Shown here: positions 13,276 through 15,213 of the stretch, piece after piece
How positions within the stretch are numbered: the first letter of the stretch is position 1
Layout: the number at the start of each line of letters is the position of its first letter
Source: a bacterium
GTDB lineage: Bacteria > SZUA-79 > Acidulodesulfobacterales > Acidulodesulfobacteraceae
Assembly (NCBI GenBank): GCA_021791295.1
Contig: JAJYWW010000166.1
Location: 1 to 15,213 of the forward strand
DNA: 15,213 nt
Direction: 5' to 3'
The notes under the pieces: generated by a model
What the model saw: the letters and a program-made list of their open reading frames with translations, nothing else
What the model was told of the DNA's origin: nothing
The model's database searches: none
Position numbers and translations under genes: made by a program

Positions 13276-13366
13276 TATATACCGGATAAATAAGCTGTTA
13301 TACGGCATTATTTAGGACTATAACGTATGCGCCGTTGCGGCAGTTCAAAAATTTAAGGAGGATGAA

Positions 13367-14500
13367 ATGAAAAAATTAATTAAAAACAAACCGATGATAG
13401 CAGCCGTTATCGTAATTTTTACGGTTTCGGCTTATTTAACCGGCGTTTCGTACGGTTTGCCCCTGCCTATTCCGGATATAACCGCTATATCGGGACAGAT
13501 CCAGTCGGTAGAAACTGCCGCAAACGGAGCGTTTTCGGCGTTGCAGGGATTGGCAGGGACTCTCGGCTATGCTCCGGGGGCAGGCGGAGGACCTCTTTTT
13601 AATCCCGGTCCCGGACTTTCGGAAGCAATGGCGACCGTAGATAAACTGACGGCCGACGTTTCCAATATGCAGGAGGAGTATCAAAACATATTAATAAATT
13701 TCGATAAAATAAGCCATTTAGCGAATTCGGTTGAAGATGCCGTAGACAGTATAAATAATTTGAATAATCGGATTAATTCGGCTTTTAATCAGATTCCGCA
13801 AGATTTAACGGCAAGCGACGTTCAAACAGGTTCTTTGCAAAATGCGGCATCAGGCATTAATTCGGACATTAATTACGAATCTTCCGAATACGGAAATATT
13901 GTTTCGGCGGCTTCAGACGAAAACGCTAATAATCCGTCGGTTTTTGTTTCGGGAGGTTCTGCAGGCGGGCAGGCGGGTTCTTTAAATAAATCTGATCTAG
14001 AAAACGGTTCCGCTTTATTTTCTCAAGGTGCAATTTTTAATTCGGCGGGAAATTCCGGAAACCCTTCCGAAACTATAAACTGTTCGTCTATTAACGGCGG
14101 CTATACTTTTGATTCAAGCGGAAATCCCGTAGGCGGCTGTACGGATTTAGCGGAAGGATTTTTGGACGATACCGCATCATCGGGGCTTTATAATGCGGGC
14201 TTGTCTGCTGCAAGAGCGCATAAGGCCGAACTTGAAGGTTCCGAATTTATGGACGAAATTTCGCAAAACGCTTTAAAAAACAGCAGCAACTATTATGCTT
14301 ATCAAAGTTCTATTTTGACTACTATAGCGGAAGAAAACGCCGCAAGTTTAAAAAATTTGGGCTATATGGAAAGCCAGCTTAAACAGATAGAGATTGATAA
14401 ATCCGCGGAAGAAATTAAAAAAGAGCATACGGGTTCCGTGATTCTGCCGCAGACTAATCCGACCCCGGGTTTAAATTATTACACGAAAACGACTATGTAA
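13367..14500 (+). CDS. Secreted VirB5/TrbJ-like type IV secretion protein
   Basis: This 377-residue exported protein is not clearly recognised by motif. It has a standard signal peptide: MKKLIKNK, a hydrophobic core (10-23), then a likely cut near VSYG (about residue 30). The mature part begins PLPIPDITAISGQIQSVETAANG. It has helical, probably coiled-coil segments at about 84-145 and 277-350, separated by a Ser/Gly/Asn-rich middle (about 150-265) with just two cysteines (239 and 258), which could form one disulfide. Position directly after virB4, a signal peptide and helical build fit VirB5/TrbJ, a periplasmic or pilus-tip component. It is longer than classical VirB5 (about 220). AAGGAGG lies 5 bases before the ATG. 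No stop or frame defect is seen. Confidence 0.55.
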   Translation: MKKLIKNKPMIAAVIVIFTVSAYLTGVSYGLPLPIPDITAISGQIQSVETAANGAFSALQGLAGTLGYAPGAGGGPLFNPGPGLSEAMATVDKLTADVSNMQEEYQNILINFDKISHLANSVEDAVDSINNLNNRINSAFNQIPQDLTASDVQTGSLQNAASGINSDINYESSEYGNIVSAASDENANNPSVFVSGGSAGGQAGSLNKSDLENGSALFSQGAIFNSAGNSGNPSETINCSSINGGYTFDSSGNPVGGCTDLAEGFLDDTASSGLYNAGLSAARAHKAELEGSEFMDEISQNALKNSSNYYAYQSSILTTIAEENAASLKNLGYMESQLKQIEIDKSAEEIKKEHTGSVILPQTNPTPGLNYYTKTTM

Positions 14501-14550
14501 AAAGCAAAAAAATAAAAATTAAGAAATTTCAAAAAACCGAAATTAAAGCA

Positions 14551-15213
14551 ATGAAAATGCAAATATACAAAATATATAACAAATTTAACGGTAATAATTT
14601 GAGCTATAATTTTTTAATAAATCTTGCCGCATTGTTGACCGTAATTTTTGAGCTAAATTTTTGCTGTATTTTTTACGCAAAAAACTGTTATGCGGCTAAT
14701 CCGCCGGCCTCAGCCTCTTCTTCAAAAAAAGGAGGGTCGCAGTCGAATAATACGGAAGTAAATAAGTCCGCCCTTTCAATATCCAAACTTAAAAACGGCG
14801 AAGATTTAAGCATGCTTTCAATTGATTCTATCCCTCCGGCGCTGAATAACGATTCCGAACTCAGCGCTTTCGTTACTTATATGTTCTATTTTTTATTCGC
14901 TCTCGGAATAGTTCTTTCTTTTTTTGAAGGATACCGCGCGGAATTAACCGGAGCCGTTTTTAATTATTACGGACTGTTCTTAAGAACGGCGCTGATAGCT
15001 ATAGGCTTCCTTTCATGGAAACAGACGGGGCAGTCTAATTTTGCACAGCTTATATTGACTTTAGCCGATAAAATTCAGCTTTATCTGATAAAACAAAACA
15101 TATTGGGAATAGGACAGTCGGTTTCGCAGATAGTGTCTTCTATTTCGGGCAGTCTTCATTCCGTTTCGATACCTACCGTTTCTTCTAACGGCACCGCATC
15201 CGTAAAAAGCGGC
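14551..15213 (+). CDS. Putative VirB6/TrbL-position membrane protein (5' part, cut by window edge)
   Basis: An open frame of 221 codons runs to the last base of the window without a stop. An N-terminal hydrophobic segment (about residues 22-43, cysteine-containing, ending CYAANPP) looks like a signal peptide or anchor. A Ser/Lys-rich polar region follows (about 51-85), then two hydrophobic segments (about 108-128 and 139-155) separated by FEGYRAELTG. Polytopic VirB6/TrbL proteins follow VirB5/TrbJ in many type IV secretion operons, so order supports this, but no family motif was recognised. The ATG at 14551 has only a weak AAAG upstream; the next ATG is 2 codons further on. Confidence 0.55.
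   Translation, partial: MKMQIYKIYNKFNGNNLSYNFLINLAALLTVIFELNFCCIFYAKNCYAANPPASASSSKKGGSQSNNTEVNKSALSISKLKNGEDLSMLSIDSIPPALNNDSELSAFVTYMFYFLFALGIVLSFFEGYRAELTGAVFNYYGLFLRTALIAIGFLSWKQTGQSNFAQLILTLADKIQLYLIKQNILGIGQSVSQIVSSISGSLHSVSIPTVSSNGTASVKSG

Noticed and set aside
13296..13304. TGTTATACG as an internal promoter before the VirB5-like gene
   Set aside because: It fits only four of six -10 bases and has no -35; too weak to annotate.

Overview
This window is low-GC bacterial DNA with closely packed genes. It looks like a flagellated, menaquinone-making Gram-negative bacterium. The evidence is a MotA/MotB stator, FliI, a FlgJ-type rod-binding protein fused to a lytic transglycosylase, the futalosine-pathway enzyme MqnC, and DksA with an intact C4 zinc finger. 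A Desulfobacterota-like (former deltaproteobacterial) lineage would fit; this is inference from gene content, not a phylogenetic placement.

Layout. Positions 1-1046 (minus strand) hold the 5' part of motB and all of motA, nearly abutting. A 240-base AT-rich divergent gap separates them from a plus-strand run: flgJ-SLT fusion (1287-2198), fliI (2259-3581), mqnC (3628-4674), dksA (4766-5128), a stand-alone receiver protein (5202-5606), a 978-residue hybrid sensor kinase (5682-8618), a second DivK-like receiver (8668-9045) and an overlapping YbgC-type thioesterase (9035-9496). Three leaders in this half carry the same extended -10 element, TGnTATAAT. The two receivers and the hybrid kinase look like one phosphorelay module.

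At 9497-9733 the character changes. This gap holds a 29-base near-perfect palindrome that resembles REP sequences mobilised by RAYT transposases. It also holds a run of six 11-base-periodic direct repeats that looks like an array of PhoB/OmpR-family half-sites (a Pho-box-like tract). Downstream begins a type IV secretion (conjugation-type) operon that runs off the right edge: a VirB2/TraA-like pilin precursor, a TraL/VirB3-like small membrane protein, a VirB4/TraC-like ATPase, a secreted VirB5/TrbJ-like protein, and the 5' part of a multi-pass membrane protein in the VirB6/TrbL position. No relaxase, coupling protein, integrase or att site is visible, so this may be part of an integrated conjugative element or a resident secretion system.

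The most interesting items are the periodic operator-like array in front of the secretion operon, the palindrome at the same boundary, the FlgJ-SLT fusion, and the hybrid kinase with a Rossmann-like N-terminus and a degenerate GGDEF C-terminus. No tRNA, rRNA, CRISPR array or complete insertion sequence was seen.
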